Part shown: positions 1 through 10,400 of the stretch, in pieces
How positions within the stretch are numbered: the first letter of the stretch is position 1
Layout: each line of letters opens with the position of its first letter
Source of the DNA: CALCKU01 sp964571595
Lineage (GTDB): Bacteria; Pseudomonadota; Alphaproteobacteria; Caulobacterales; Maricaulaceae
Direction of reading: 5' to 3'
Assembly (NCBI GenBank): GCA_964571595.1
Contig: CAZNCJ010000009.1
Span: 1-50,552 of the forward strand
Length of the DNA: 50,552 nucleotides
The notes under the pieces: generated by a model
What the model was told of the DNA's origin: nothing
Database searches by the model: none
What the model saw: only the letters and a program-made list of their open reading frames with translations
Translations under genes and position numbers: made by a program

Positions 1-765
1 ACGGGTAAATCCACCCATATCGAACAAGTCGCCGCCCGCCTTAACTGGCCGCTTGTACGGATTAATCTTGATAGCCATGTCTCGCGTATTGACCTGATCG
101 GCAAAGATGCGATTGTGCTTAAAGACGGCAAACAAATCACCGAGTTCCGCGAGGGCTTGCTGCCCTGGGCACTGCAAAACCCTATCGCACTTACATTTGA
201 TGAATATGATGCCGGGCGCCCGGATGTGATGTTTGTCATCCAGCGTATTTTGGAGGCCCAAGGCCGCCTGACTTTGCTGGACCAAAACAAAGTCATCACC
301 CCGCACAAAGCCTTTCGCCTCTTCTCGACGACGAATACGGTCGGTCTGGGTGATACAACTGGGCTTTATCACGGCACACAGCAAATCAACCAAGGCCAAA
401 TGGACCGCTGGTCTATTGTCACCCAGCTTAACTACCTTTCTTTTGAGGCAGAGGAAGCTATTGTACTGGCCAAATCACCCAGCTATGACACGAAAGAAGG
501 CAAGGATATGCTCGCCTCTATGGTCCGGGTCGCTGATATGAGCCGTAATGCCTTTATGAACGGCGACATATCTACCGTTATGTCCCCGCGTACCGTGATG
601 AACTGGGCGGAAAATGCCCGTATTTTTGACGGCGATATTGCGCAGGCTTTCCGCATGACGTTTTTAAATAAATGCGACGAGCTGGAACGCCCGATCATCG
701 CCGAATTTTACCAACGCGCCTTTGGGAATGACCTGCCCGAGAGCGCCGCGACTATGGTGGCTTAA
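1..765 (+). CDS. cobS: Cobaltochelatase subunit CobS, 5'-truncated by the window edge
   Basis: AAA+ ATPase subunit of the aerobic cobaltochelatase, which works with CobT and CobN to insert cobalt into hydrogenobyrinate a,c-diamide in B12 synthesis. The frame is open at base 1 and its first residues, TGKST, are the end of a Walker A loop, so the N-terminal domain is missing from the window. A Walker B-like FDEYD follows near window residue 66 and a sensor-1-like FSTTNT near residue 110. The GTG at 115 is internal, not a start. cobT follows after 22 bp, the usual cobS-cobT pairing. The family assignment is firm from the ATPase motifs plus the CobT neighbour; CobN is not in the window. Confidence 0.93.
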   Translation, partial: TGKSTHIEQVAARLNWPLVRINLDSHVSRIDLIGKDAIVLKDGKQITEFREGLLPWALQNPIALTFDEYDAGRPDVMFVIQRILEAQGRLTLLDQNKVITPHKAFRLFSTTNTVGLGDTTGLYHGTQQINQGQMDRWSIVTQLNYLSFEAEEAIVLAKSPSYDTKEGKDMLASMVRVADMSRNAFMNGDISTVMSPRTVMNWAENARIFDGDIAQAFRMTFLNKCDELERPIIAEFYQRAFGNDLPESAATMVA

Positions 766-787
766 TCTCATTAGAATCTAGAAACCT

Positions 788-2689
788 GTGACAGAACACG
801 ACTATCTTTCCCACCTTGCCACCAGCCTTAAAGGAAGGGTTGCATCCACGCCAATGGAAGCTAGGTTAAAAGGCATGAACAAAACGCCTGTTGACGGATT
901 TAAACGCGCGCTTGCCTGTGCCACTAAAGCTATTTCAGGAGAGCCTGAAATGGAGGTGACTTTTGGCGGGGACGTGGCCGGAATTGTGCGTGACCAGATC
1001 ATGCTGCCGAGCCTGCCGCCCAAACCTAAATCTGACGTGATAGCAAAGGCGCGCGGGGAAGCAGACGGCCTCGCCCTGCGATTGGCCTTGCATGACAAAG
1101 CGCTGCACATGAAAAACCAGCCCAAAACCGGACCGGCACGGGCTGTATTTGAAGCCCTAGAGCAAGCCCGGGTCGAAGCTGTGGGTACCCAGCATTTGGC
1201 AGGCATTGGTGATAATCTCGACGCGGCCTTGAATGCGCGCGCACTCAGGCGTGGTTTTGATCAGCCCGATATCGCCAAGGATGATACAAGTTTTGCAGAA
1301 GCCGTCGGGCTTTATGTACGCGAGAATTTAACAGGACGGGTTTTGCCAACTTCGACTGACGGTATTATGGCCGCTTGGCGCGAGGAGATAGAGCTTAAAG
1401 CCGGGCCGCATATGGACAGCCTAAAACAGGCCTTGAGAGATCAAAATAATTTTGGTCAATTTGTCCGCGATATGATCCGCGACTTTGATATGGGCGAGGA
1501 TTTCTCAGACTCGGAAGAAGAGGAAGACCAGGACAATGAGTCCTCAGAAAATGAGGACGAACAGCCTGACCAGACCCCTGACGCGCCCCAAGAAGAACAA
1601 CAGGGCCAAACGGAAGTCTCGGATGCTGATGCCATTGATGATGAGAGCGCAGACCCTCAAGACATGGTGGACGCCGAAAATATTGAGGGCGAAAATGACG
1701 ATAGTGAGCAAGAGCCAAGCCAGACCCCCAATAATGTGCAACCCGCTAATCTGCCGGAACCTTACAGGGTTTATTCCACCACGCATGACGAGGTTATAAA
1801 GGCCGAAGATTTGTGCGAAACGGAAGAGCTGGACCGTCTGCGCGGCTATCTTGACGGACATATGGCTGGCCTGTCGGGGGCTATATCCCGACTGGCTAAC
1901 CGCTTACAAAGACGTCTGCTGGCACAGCAACAACGCAGCTGGACCTTTGATCTTGAAGAAGGCCTGCTGGATACGGCCCGCCTGACCCGCGTGGTCATAG
2001 ACCCGATGTCAGCCTTAACATTCAAGGAAGAAAAAGAGACAGATTTTCGCGATACTGTCGTGACCATTCTGATTGATAATTCAGGCTCTATGCGCGGGCG
2101 CCCCATTATGGTGGCCGCTGTCTGCGCCGATATTATGGCCCGTACATTAGAGCGCTGCGGGGTCAAGGCCGAGATTTTAGGCTTTACCACAAAAGCGTGG
2201 AAAGGCGGGCGGAGTTTTCAAGATTGGCTGGCGGCTGGAAAGTCAAAACAACCCGGGCGGCTTAATGATTTGCGCCATATTATCTATAAGGGCGCGGATA
2301 TGCCGTGGCGACGGGCCAAGCGCAATCTTGGTCTGATGATGCGCGAGGGCTTGTTAAAAGAAAATATTGACGGCGAAGCCTTAGAATGGGCCTATCGCCG
2401 TTTAATGATTCGCCCGGAACAGCGCCGTATTCTTATGGTGATCTCGGACGGTGCCCCTGTTGATGATGCCACTCAAAGCCATAATAAAACGGGGCTTTTG
2501 GAAAACCACCTCCGTCTTGTGATTGATAAGATTGAAAATCGCAGCGAGGTCGAACTTGTGGCCATTGGTATTGGCCATGATGTGACCCGCTGGTATAGGC
2601 GCGCCGTGACAATTATGGATGTGGAACAACTTGGCGGCGTGATGACAGAAAAACTGGCAGAGTTGTTTGACGAACCCAGAAGGCGGTAG
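788..2689 (+). CDS. cobT: Cobaltochelatase subunit CobT
   Basis: Second AAA-associated subunit of the cobalt chelatase; it forms the chaperone-like complex with CobS that drives CobN. The 633-residue protein has an N-terminal CobT domain, a very acidic Asp/Glu-rich linker at about residues 235-317, and a C-terminal von Willebrand A domain with the metal-binding MIDAS signature DNSGSM near residue 430. Length and the acidic linker are normal for the family. The start is a GTG at 788 with no strong ribosome site, which suggests translational coupling to cobS 22 bp upstream. The next gene begins 9 bp after the stop, so all three are probably one transcript. Confidence 0.95.
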   Translation: MTEHDYLSHLATSLKGRVASTPMEARLKGMNKTPVDGFKRALACATKAISGEPEMEVTFGGDVAGIVRDQIMLPSLPPKPKSDVIAKARGEADGLALRLALHDKALHMKNQPKTGPARAVFEALEQARVEAVGTQHLAGIGDNLDAALNARALRRGFDQPDIAKDDTSFAEAVGLYVRENLTGRVLPTSTDGIMAAWREEIELKAGPHMDSLKQALRDQNNFGQFVRDMIRDFDMGEDFSDSEEEEDQDNESSENEDEQPDQTPDAPQEEQQGQTEVSDADAIDDESADPQDMVDAENIEGENDDSEQEPSQTPNNVQPANLPEPYRVYSTTHDEVIKAEDLCETEELDRLRGYLDGHMAGLSGAISRLANRLQRRLLAQQQRSWTFDLEEGLLDTARLTRVVIDPMSALTFKEEKETDFRDTVVTILIDNSGSMRGRPIMVAAVCADIMARTLERCGVKAEILGFTTKAWKGGRSFQDWLAAGKSKQPGRLNDLRHIIYKGADMPWRRAKRNLGLMMREGLLKENIDGEALEWAYRRLMIRPEQRRILMVISDGAPVDDATQSHNKTGLLENHLRLVIDKIENRSEVELVAIGIGHDVTRWYRRAVTIMDVEQLGGVMTEKLAELFDEPRRR

Positions 2690-2697
2690 GCCAAACT

Positions 2698-3807
2698 ATG
2701 GAAGGGAAATGGCCAACCGATCTGTTTGAAAACCAAAAAGCGCGCTTTGACGCCGCCCTTGGGACAAAACGCCAAAGCGATATTAAACCCATTCAAGATA
2801 AAATCACCGATCAGAAACATCCGTGGAATTTTATCAGCAAAGCGATTTTAATCGGTGGTGGTCTTGGCTCTTTCGGGATCGTGAATATATGGGAGCAAGG
2901 CATAATCCCCATGCTCGTGGCCACAGGATTAGGCTTTGCAAAAACCAACTCTATTGCCAGAGGCAAAAACAGGTCTATTGCGCGCGCGCAAAGTGAGTTG
3001 TCCAATTATGTCCAGAACGCAATCGGTATTGATATTGTCGATGTCCGCCAGACCCACGGGCTAGTGCTGCACACCTTCACACAAGCCGGGTTTCTGGGCC
3101 ATTATCACGATGTGCATTATCTGGCAGGTCTGGGGCCTAAAGCAGCTCTCGCGCAGACGGGCACGGACACGCCAGAAGCCATAGACGCCCAAACGCCTTT
3201 GCAATCTATTGGCACCAAGCTGACCCGCACGGAAACCGAAACCTACACAGATAGCCAAGGCCGCAGGCGCACCCGCCAACGTATTGTCAAAGTCTTTGAA
3301 GGCTTGATGTTAGAATTAGATATTGAAGGTTTTGATTCAGATAATCGTATCTTTATAAATTCGCGGCGCACTTACCGTCCCTCTGATCCGTTTGCGCGGG
3401 TTAAAAATGGCAAACGCCTGAAAATGGATAAAATCAAAACCGCCAGCCTTGAGTTTAACAAGCATTATAAAGTCTCAACAGATGACCAAACTCTAGCACA
3501 TTTATTCCTCGACCCTGACCGCGTTATGCGCTTTATCAATCTTAACGCAGATTTACGCCAAGCGCTTGGGCGTAAAAATGTCGATATTTCTATTCTGATT
3601 ACGCAGGGCCGTATGTGGGTCGCGCTCGAAACGGCCGGCCTGCCAAGCCTGACAAAATTCTCGCCTGATCCCGAAAAGCTCGACGCGGAAATAAATGAGG
3701 TTATAGGGCAAGCCGCCCTGCCCCATATGATCGCCCAGCACCTCGAACTGCCAAACCCCATTCCCTATGCGTGGCAGGATTATGTTTTGGGGAAAAAGAG
3801 CGTATAA
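2698..3807 (+). CDS. DUF3137 domain membrane protein
   Basis: Protein of 369 residues whose function is not known. Two hydrophobic stretches lie at about residues 46-82 (rich in Gly and Ile/Val), enough for a membrane hairpin, with the rest predicted soluble. The C-terminal half has the pattern I associate with DUF3137: a FEGL segment, then an F-N-K-H/Y motif followed by an S-x-D-D-Q segment and a run ending in I-x-x-G-R-M-W-V-A-L-E. It starts with ATG 9 bp after the cobT stop and is likely co-transcribed with cobST, but no role in B12 synthesis follows from that; DUF3137 proteins also occur away from cob genes. Confidence 0.75.
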   Translation: MEGKWPTDLFENQKARFDAALGTKRQSDIKPIQDKITDQKHPWNFISKAILIGGGLGSFGIVNIWEQGIIPMLVATGLGFAKTNSIARGKNRSIARAQSELSNYVQNAIGIDIVDVRQTHGLVLHTFTQAGFLGHYHDVHYLAGLGPKAALAQTGTDTPEAIDAQTPLQSIGTKLTRTETETYTDSQGRRRTRQRIVKVFEGLMLELDIEGFDSDNRIFINSRRTYRPSDPFARVKNGKRLKMDKIKTASLEFNKHYKVSTDDQTLAHLFLDPDRVMRFINLNADLRQALGRKNVDISILITQGRMWVALETAGLPSLTKFSPDPEKLDAEINEVIGQAALPHMIAQHLELPNPIPYAWQDYVLGKKSV

Positions 3808-3861
3808 GTTATTTATAATTTTGAATCTGATAAACCAAATCTGTTTATGTCTTAAAATGTT

Positions 3862-3877
3862 AATGTTAATCAACATT
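3862..3877. promoter_or_regulatory. Palindrome overlapping the -35 of the next gene
   Basis: AATGTT-AATC-AACATT is a perfect inverted repeat with 6-bp arms. Its right arm ends inside the TTGACA -35 box at 3876-3881. A site in this place would be expected to bind a repressor, possibly the product of the following gene; that is inference. Confidence 0.45.
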
Positions 3878-3904
3878 GACACAGAAAACATCTTACGGTA
3901 ATTA
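3876..3904 (+). promoter_or_regulatory. Sigma-70 type promoter of the 180-residue orphan gene
   Basis: TTGACA at 3876-3881, exactly 17 bp, then TAATTA at 3899-3904. An AGAGG ribosome site and the ATG at 3926 follow at normal distances. This is one of the best consensus promoters in the window. Confidence 0.65.
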
Positions 3905-3925
3905 GACAAAAAATAGAGGTTCCCT

Positions 3926-4468
3926 ATGTCAAACGGCTACACAGCGCAAGAGTTCATTGATTTTATCGATTATCTTGCAAATAAAGGATTATTAAAAAAA
4001 GCGACTGCTAGTGCACGTAAAGCAGCCGCACAAGCTTTCTTGGACATACTCGATGAAGATGAAAAAATTGATATTCGTAGTATTGATCTTGATGAATTAG
4101 CTACAAGATTTGCAAACATACAAGGAGAAAAGTTCACGCCTCAAAGTCTTACAACTTACAAATCTCGATACAAGAGCGCTTTTAAAGACTTTCTTTCTTA
4201 TCGAGAAAACCCCCTAGGTTTCAAACCACAAATCACGCAAAGAAAAAAAAGGGATAAATCAAAATCTTCATCTAACACTGAGAATATAAAGCCTACAAAA
4301 ATACCGACTAGGTCGGATAATACTAACTCACCTTTCAATAATCATATATTTCCTATTCCCATTCGAGCAGATAAAGTTGTTCAGATTGCAGGCTTACCGC
4401 ATGATTTGACAGAGTCAGAAGCAAATAAAATAGCAAATGTAATAAAAGCACTTGCTATTAAAAATTGA
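3926..4468 (+). CDS. AT-rich orphan protein, possible DNA-binding
   Basis: Not recognised as a named family. 180 residues, markedly richer in A and T and in Lys, Asn and Ser codons than its neighbours, which suggests recent acquisition. The N-terminal 95 residues are helical, and the segment around residues 60-90 (TPQSLTTYKSRYKSAFKDF) resembles the SAM-like core-binding fold of phage integrases, without any catalytic domain. A Lys/Ser/Thr/Asn-rich linker follows at about 100-140. The last 40 residues (FPIPIR...VQIAGLPHDLTESEANKI) form a compact module that I have a sense of having seen at the ends of other small uncharacterised proteins. It has its own promoter with an overlapping palindrome and is followed by a structured stretch and a terminator-like hairpin, so it is a self-contained unit. 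A regulator or an element-derived protein are both possible. Confidence 0.55.
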   Translation: MSNGYTAQEFIDFIDYLANKGLLKKATASARKAAAQAFLDILDEDEKIDIRSIDLDELATRFANIQGEKFTPQSLTTYKSRYKSAFKDFLSYRENPLGFKPQITQRKKRDKSKSSSNTENIKPTKIPTRSDNTNSPFNNHIFPIPIRADKVVQIAGLPHDLTESEANKIANVIKALAIKN

Positions 4469-4483
4469 ATTTGCAGTGGCCTC

Positions 4484-4549
4484 CCCTTCCACAAGGGCAG
4501 CGCCGACCCGGCTGCGGTTGGGTTATCTTTGGCGAGACACTGTAAATAT
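4484..4549 (+). ncRNA. GC-rich structured stretch after the orphan gene (candidate RNA)
   Basis: Right after an AT-rich gene the sequence turns GC-rich and shows two adjacent short stems: CCCTT-N4-AAGGG at 4484-4497 and CCGACC pairing with GGTTGG at 4503-4521. The strong hairpin at 4550-4591 then closes the unit. It could be a 3' untranslated structure, a processed small RNA, or a remnant of something older. No tRNA, SRP or tmRNA core was recognised. Low confidence. Confidence 0.25.
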
Positions 4550-4595
4550 GGCACTTACAAAACTGGATTCCAAGCCATTTTTGTAAGTGCCTTTT
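4550..4595 (+). terminator. Rho-independent terminator-like hairpin
   Basis: A perfect 13-bp stem, GGCACTTACAAAA at 4550-4562 with its complement at 4579-4591, a 16-nt loop, and a TTTT run directly after. It ends the orphan-gene unit. The minus-strand DUF1287 gene ends at 4627, so the hairpin may also serve that convergent transcript. Confidence 0.6.
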
Positions 4596-4626
4596 AATTT
4601 ATTTGCTGAAGCAGGCGGAACGGCCT

Positions 4627-5220
4627 TTATGATTTCTCAGGCTCGAACCTAAAATGTCCGACAATCGGGTGATCAAATAACATATCCGATTCCTCAGGTC
4701 CTGCCCCGATATTATGGATAATATACGGCGTACCTTTCCAGGTTTTCTTATCTGAGACAATGCCGATATGGGCAAGCCGCCCGCCAAGCCGCCACGAGAC
4801 AATATCGCCCGGTTTATAATTTGGCGCGTTTTTTGACACAGGCAATCCCGCCCCCTTTCGCGATAAATAGGTTTCTAGATTAGGCACGCGTCGATGATCT
4901 ATATTTTTATCTGCGCGAGTCAGCCCCCAATTATCGGGATAGGCAGAAAAGTTTGCGCGCATATCTTCATGCACAGCCTTTTGGAAATCAAAGCCGTAAG
5001 CCGCGCGGTAAGTCCGAATTATCACATCTGTACACACACCCCGATCTGGATCAACATCCCCGCCGGGATAGCTAAGTCGCACATAGGCTGGGTCATAACG
5101 CACAGATGCATCGAGGCGTGCCTTGGCCGCATTCAATATAGCCGGATCACCATAGGCATTTGGCGCCCAGAAAACCGCTGCACAGAAAAACGCCGAGATG
5201 ATAAAAAGTAAAATACGCAT
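4627..5220 (-). CDS. Secreted DUF1287 family protein
   Basis: 197 residues with a clear Sec signal peptide (hydrophobic residues 3-20, likely cut after AYG near residue 24). The mature part carries the DUF1287 pattern: an ARYDPAYV-like segment, YPGGDVDPDRGVCTDV with the conserved Cys, IDHRRVPNL, YKPGDIVSW and a HIGIVS segment. The Cys and later His suggest a papain/NlpC-like fold acting in the periplasm, but no activity is established here. It starts 58 bp downstream of the M13 peptidase gene on the same strand and may be the last gene of that transcript. Confidence 0.85.
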   Translation of the reverse strand: MRILLFIISAFFCAAVFWAPNAYGDPAILNAAKARLDASVRYDPAYVRLSYPGGDVDPDRGVCTDVIIRTYRAAYGFDFQKAVHEDMRANFSAYPDNWGLTRADKNIDHRRVPNLETYLSRKGAGLPVSKNAPNYKPGDIVSWRLGGRLAHIGIVSDKKTWKGTPYIIHNIGAGPEESDMLFDHPIVGHFRFEPEKS

Positions 5221-5278
5221 AGGCGTGCGTAAGCTCTAATTACGTCGAAATTATGCCGTACTGTGGCAGACTTACTTC

Positions 5279-7348
5279 CTACCAGATTTTCACCCGTTTT
5301 TCGGGTGGCAGGTAAAGCGCATCATCTGGGCCGACATTAAAGGCGACGTACCAAGCATCAAAATTGCGCACAATGCCATTGGCGCGGTACTCGCCGGGGC
5401 TATGTGGGTCGGTTTTAATGCGGTTGCGAAGCGCGGCCTCGCGGAATTTACGTTGCCAGATTTGGCCATAGGCCAAGAAGAAACGCTGATCGCCGGTAAA
5501 GCCGTCAATAATGGGGGCCTCGACCCCGCCTAATGATTTTTTATAGGCGGCATAGGCCATGGTCAGACCCGTCAGATCGCCAATATTTTCGCCCAGTGTC
5601 AACTCGCCGTTAATGTGCACGCCCGGCAGAGGCTCAAAGGCATTAAACTGATCAACCAAAATATCTGCGCGGGCTTTAAACGCCGTGCCGTCAGCTTCCG
5701 TCCACCAATCGCGCTGGCGGCCATCCCCGTCCGTCTTGCGGCCCTGATCATCAAAGCCGTGACCCATTTCGTGCCCGATCACCGCACCAATACCGCCGTA
5801 ATTGACCGCAGGGTCAGCCGCCAGATCAAAGAAAGGCGCTTGCAAAATAGCGGCCGGGAAAACAATTTCATTGAGAGAGGGGCGGTAATAAGCATTGACC
5901 GTCTGGGGGTTCATGCCCCACTCGCCGCGGTCAATCGGGCCGCCCAATTTACCCGTCATATCCTCCCACTGCCAACGATTGGCCGATTTAACCGACCCGA
6001 TCAGATCATCGTGGCTCACATTTAGCGTGCTGTAATCAGACCATTCATTTGGATAGCCGATTTTGGGATTAAATTTACGCAGCTTATCTTGGGCCTCGAC
6101 CTTTGTCTCTGCCCCCATCCACGCCAAATTATCAATGCCGTCTTTGAAAGCCGCGCGTAGGTTTTCAACCAAATCATCCATTTCGTCCTTGGCCTTGCGC
6201 GGGAAATATTTCTGGACATATATCTTGCCCACCATTTCGCCCATAAGATTGTCAATTTGGCCCACACCGCGTTTCCAGCGTTCTTTTTGTTGCTCTGTGC
6301 CGCGTAAGGTCTTGCCGTAAAAGTCAAATCGGGTCTGGTCTATCTCATCGGGCAGATAGGCCGCCATCCCGCTGAGATAATGTGCCGTCATATAGGCTTT
6401 GAGTGTGTCAATATCTGTGGCTGCGAAAATGGCGGATAAGGCTTTAATCGCATCATTTTCGCGCACGACAAATTCGCTTTCACGCCCCAGGCCGGACGCC
6501 TCAAACATGGCTTGCCACTCAAAACCCTCGGCATAGGATTTAAGCTCTGCCACTGTCATTTTATTATAGGTTAGGCTCCGGTCCCGCCTTTTTTCTGGCG
6601 ACCAATGGACTTTGGCCATTTCGGTTTCAAAACCCATGACTTTAGCCGCCAGAGATTTTGATTGTGTATAACCAGCCTTGGCAAGCATTTGCGCTATGAA
6701 GTCCTTATAGGCTTTGCGCAATGTCTCTGACTTCTCATCATCGTCGAGATAATTATCCCGGCTGGGCATGCCCAGTCCTGATTGGGTGATATAAAAAATA
6801 TACTCTTTGATATTTTTGACATCGACATCGACCCAACCAGAAATAGGCGCCCTGAGCCCTAATTCAGGATCTCCCATAAGACGGGCAACATCAGCGTGGG
6901 TTTTAACATCTGCAATTTTGGCAAGATCGGATTTCACTGGATTTAAACCCGCTGCATTTATGGCGTCTGTGTCTGTAAAACTGGCATAAAAATCACCGAT
7001 TTTCTGGGCTTCCGTACCAGCCCCAAATTCGCTTTTAGACATATCTTCAATGATAGTTTTTACGCGCGTATCAGAAAGGTCCGCCAATATCGAAAAGCCG
7101 CCATAGCTGGATTTATCGGCGGGTATCTCCGTTTCGTCCAACCATCTGCCATTAACAAATTTAAAGAAATTATCACCCGGCCTTACGCTGTGGTCCATAT
7201 TTTCAAGCGCCACACCAAAGCTCCCTAATACGGGACGGGCCTGTGTGAGGGATTGGGCAGCTTCATTGGACAAGCCGGATTTATCCCCCGAACAGCCAAG
7301 CGTGCCAAGCACAATAACAGAAGCAGCGAGTAAATGTTTTAGGGTCAT
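5279..7348 (-). CDS. M13 family zinc metallopeptidase (PepO/neprilysin-like), lipoprotein
   Basis: Envelope-attached zinc endopeptidase of the neprilysin/PepO family. The 689-residue protein begins with a lipoprotein signal (lipobox LGTLGC near residue 19). The HEMGH zinc site is at about residue 525 and the third ligand motif ENIGD at about residue 586. An NAYY motif about 35 residues before the zinc site is the family's substrate-binding element. Full length for the family. It lies 57 bp downstream of the RND pump gene on the same strand. Peptide substrate unknown. Confidence 0.95.
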   Translation of the reverse strand: MTLKHLLAASVIVLGTLGCSGDKSGLSNEAAQSLTQARPVLGSFGVALENMDHSVRPGDNFFKFVNGRWLDETEIPADKSSYGGFSILADLSDTRVKTIIEDMSKSEFGAGTEAQKIGDFYASFTDTDAINAAGLNPVKSDLAKIADVKTHADVARLMGDPELGLRAPISGWVDVDVKNIKEYIFYITQSGLGMPSRDNYLDDDEKSETLRKAYKDFIAQMLAKAGYTQSKSLAAKVMGFETEMAKVHWSPEKRRDRSLTYNKMTVAELKSYAEGFEWQAMFEASGLGRESEFVVRENDAIKALSAIFAATDIDTLKAYMTAHYLSGMAAYLPDEIDQTRFDFYGKTLRGTEQQKERWKRGVGQIDNLMGEMVGKIYVQKYFPRKAKDEMDDLVENLRAAFKDGIDNLAWMGAETKVEAQDKLRKFNPKIGYPNEWSDYSTLNVSHDDLIGSVKSANRWQWEDMTGKLGGPIDRGEWGMNPQTVNAYYRPSLNEIVFPAAILQAPFFDLAADPAVNYGGIGAVIGHEMGHGFDDQGRKTDGDGRQRDWWTEADGTAFKARADILVDQFNAFEPLPGVHINGELTLGENIGDLTGLTMAYAAYKKSLGGVEAPIIDGFTGDQRFFLAYGQIWQRKFREAALRNRIKTDPHSPGEYRANGIVRNFDAWYVAFNVGPDDALYLPPEKRVKIW

Positions 7349-7405
7349 ATCAAACTTTCACATATGCAGATGCGGAATGTGTCTTACACTAACACAGTCA
7401 CATTA

Positions 7406-10400
7406 TTATTCAGCAGGGGCCGCTTTAGGGCCTGTAAACTGACGCGGGTTTTCAACATCCATATCAAAATCATCCAACGCCAAAGCCAATTCTGGATCAT
7501 AAGATGACCCAAGTCCCGGTTGTTTTTCCCCGCGCCAAAATCCCCGGAAAATTCGCGTAATATCAACACCAATCCCGTACATGGCCGGAACCAGCATCAG
7601 GGTTAAGAAGAAATCAAACAAGACCCCAAAGGCCAAAGCCACGACCATAGGCTTTAGAAATTCAGCCTGTGTGGAGGTTTCAAATAATATGGGTGTGATC
7701 CCAACAAATGTTGTCACAGATGTGAGTAATATAGGGCGAAAGCGCGAGACACAGGCATCCAGCATAGCCTGATAAGCGCCAATACCGCGACTGCGCAGAC
7801 GGTTCACATAATCGATTAAAACCAGATTATCATTAATCGCCACACCTGAAGCCGCAAAAAAGCCAAAGAGTGACATCATACCAAAGGGTACGCCTGTGAT
7901 GATATTGCCAAATATCATGCCCACTAGAGCAAAGGGGATGGCAATCATGATCAAGAGCGGCTGGGCATAGGATTTAAACGCAATCGCCAGCAAGGCATAC
8001 ATCATGAATAAAATCGCAACCATGGATATTTGAAGCTCTTTTATGAAATTGCGTTCAACCTCATCATCCCCAACTTCAATGCGGGTCACATTGGGATGGC
8101 GCGCTTCCCAATCAGGGATAAAATTAGCGAGCATATCTTTTTTGATCCGGGCAACCTCTGATTTTTCTCCGCGTACACGTCCGCCTGTATTGGTCACGCG
8201 TTTACGGTCACGGCGTTTAATTCGGCTTGTGCCTTCTGAAAAACTCACATCGGCTACAGAAAAGAGCGGAACCTCCACACCATTCTCTGCCCGAATGCGC
8301 AAATCTTCCAGACTGTCAATTGAATTACGGGCCGTTTCCGGATAGCGCACCATGACACGCACATCCTCACCCCCACGTGGTAAGCGCTGGACTTCCCGGC
8401 CATAAAATGCCTCTCTGACCTGACGCGTGACATCATTAAGAGTGATGCCCAAAGTGGCCGCCCCCGGTTTGAGGGTAAACTGAATTTCACTGGCGGAGCT
8501 TTCAAGCCCGTCCCAGACGGCTGTAACCGCAGCGTAACTTTCAATACCGGATTTAAGATCCAGTACGGCCGCCTTTAAGTCTTCATCATTTGCCGAAGCC
8601 ACACCGTAACGCAAACCACCAGAGCTAAACCCGCCCTCAGTATAGCCATATCTCACCCGGTGAGCATCAGGGATTTCGCCTACATAAAACTCCAGCCGAT
8701 CAGCGATATCTTTGGTCGAGATGGTCTTGCGTTTATCTGCATCTGTAAGGCCAAAGAACCCGCGAACCTGATTACCATCGGTAATCGTCCCGGGTTCGGT
8801 AATAAGGGCGTAATCCACGCCGAAATCGGCTTGGGTGTTTTCATTCAGGGTGACAATCGCCTGCTCAACATTTGCCCGGACTTGCTCTTTTCTCTCAAAC
8901 GTCGTGCCTTCTGGGAAGTGAACAGAAAAAGAAATGAGATCACCTTCCACTTCAGGTATGAAAGATGTCGGAGCGATACCCACTTTTAAAAAAGTCAGAG
9001 ACATAATTAACAAGCCAACAAATATGGAGACCGTGATATAGCGAAACTTAATCAGCATAGCGACAAATGGGCGGAACCGTTTTTTGGCAAAGCGCACCAG
9101 ACTTTCGGCGATATTATGCTGAAAGCGCATGAAGCGGTTATGCTTTTCAGGTTCCACCGGCTTTAAGTGGCGCAAATGTACGGGCAATATGAAAAAAGCT
9201 TCGATTAATGAAAATGTTAAAACCGCAATCACGACCAAGCTGATTTGCGCTGTCATGGCCCGAATAGGCCCGGTCATTAACATGAATGGCACGAACATCA
9301 TTATTGTCGTTATCACGGCAAAGAAAACGGGCTTTACCACCATATTAGCGCCGCCAACGGCACTGCGCTCACCTGAAAATCCGTTTTCTGTATGGAGGTA
9401 AATCGACTCGCCCACCACAATCGCATCATCCACAACAATCCCGATCACCAATAGGAAGGCAAAGAGGGAAATCATATTCAAAGTTATGCCAATATGCGGG
9501 GCGATAGCGATGGCCCCGGCAAAGGCGGCCGCAATCCCGACCGTAACCCACAGGGCCACAATGGGCCGCAAGAATAAAATAAGGATGATTAACACCAATA
9601 TCATGCCCGAGATCGCATTGGTCCCGATAAGAGACATGCGGCCATCAAACATAGTGGATTGATCGAACCACACCGCGAAATCCATATTGGGCGGCAGGCG
9701 GTCTTTTACATCTTTTTCAAATTGACGAACATTCTTCCCTGCCAATGTAATATCGGGATTATCCGGCGAGCTGATTTTGAAAATCGCCGTATTTTGTCCT
9801 CTGAACTGGGCGGCAAATTTACTATCATCAAACCCGTCTATGACAGTTGCAATATCACGCAACCTGATTATCCCGCCACTGGCTGTCTGGCGGATAATAA
9901 TTTCGTCAAATTCCGCTTCACTATTCGCCAATGACCGGGCGCGTAGCTGTAAATTACCGCCTGTTGTTCTGACAGTTCCCGCAGATAGATTGACTGAAGA
10001 TCCAGAAATTTCCTGGGCGACTTGGGAAAAGGTCAACCCATATTGACGTAAGGCGGTTTCAGAAATTTCTATAGTAACCTGTTCTGATCTTTTGGAAATT
10101 TGCTCTGTGAGTTGCAATCCGCCTAATTTGGATAAATCTTGACGAATTTTATTCGCCTCTCGTTGCAAGACAAGTGGGTCCTCATCACCGTAAAGGGCTA
10201 AAAACATAGACTCTGAGCGCAATTCCCGGCGCATAACCTGCGGCCTGAAACTATCTACGGGCAAATTCTGGATCGCATCTACGCGCGACTGAACCTCATC
10301 GAGTAATTTCTCATAATCAATGCGCAATTTTGTCGTAATCTCAACAGTGGCTTGACCCTCGCGGCCTGTCGCTTCGATAAAATCGATCCCGCCAAGCCCT

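Noticed and set aside
1490..1740. Acidic low-complexity stretch in CobT
   Set aside because: An acidic linker before the von Willebrand domain is normal for CobT.
4470..4600. tRNA or tmRNA remnant as an attachment site
   Set aside because: No TPsiC-like arm, anticodon stem or CCA end could be found, and no integrase or flanking repeat marks an island border.
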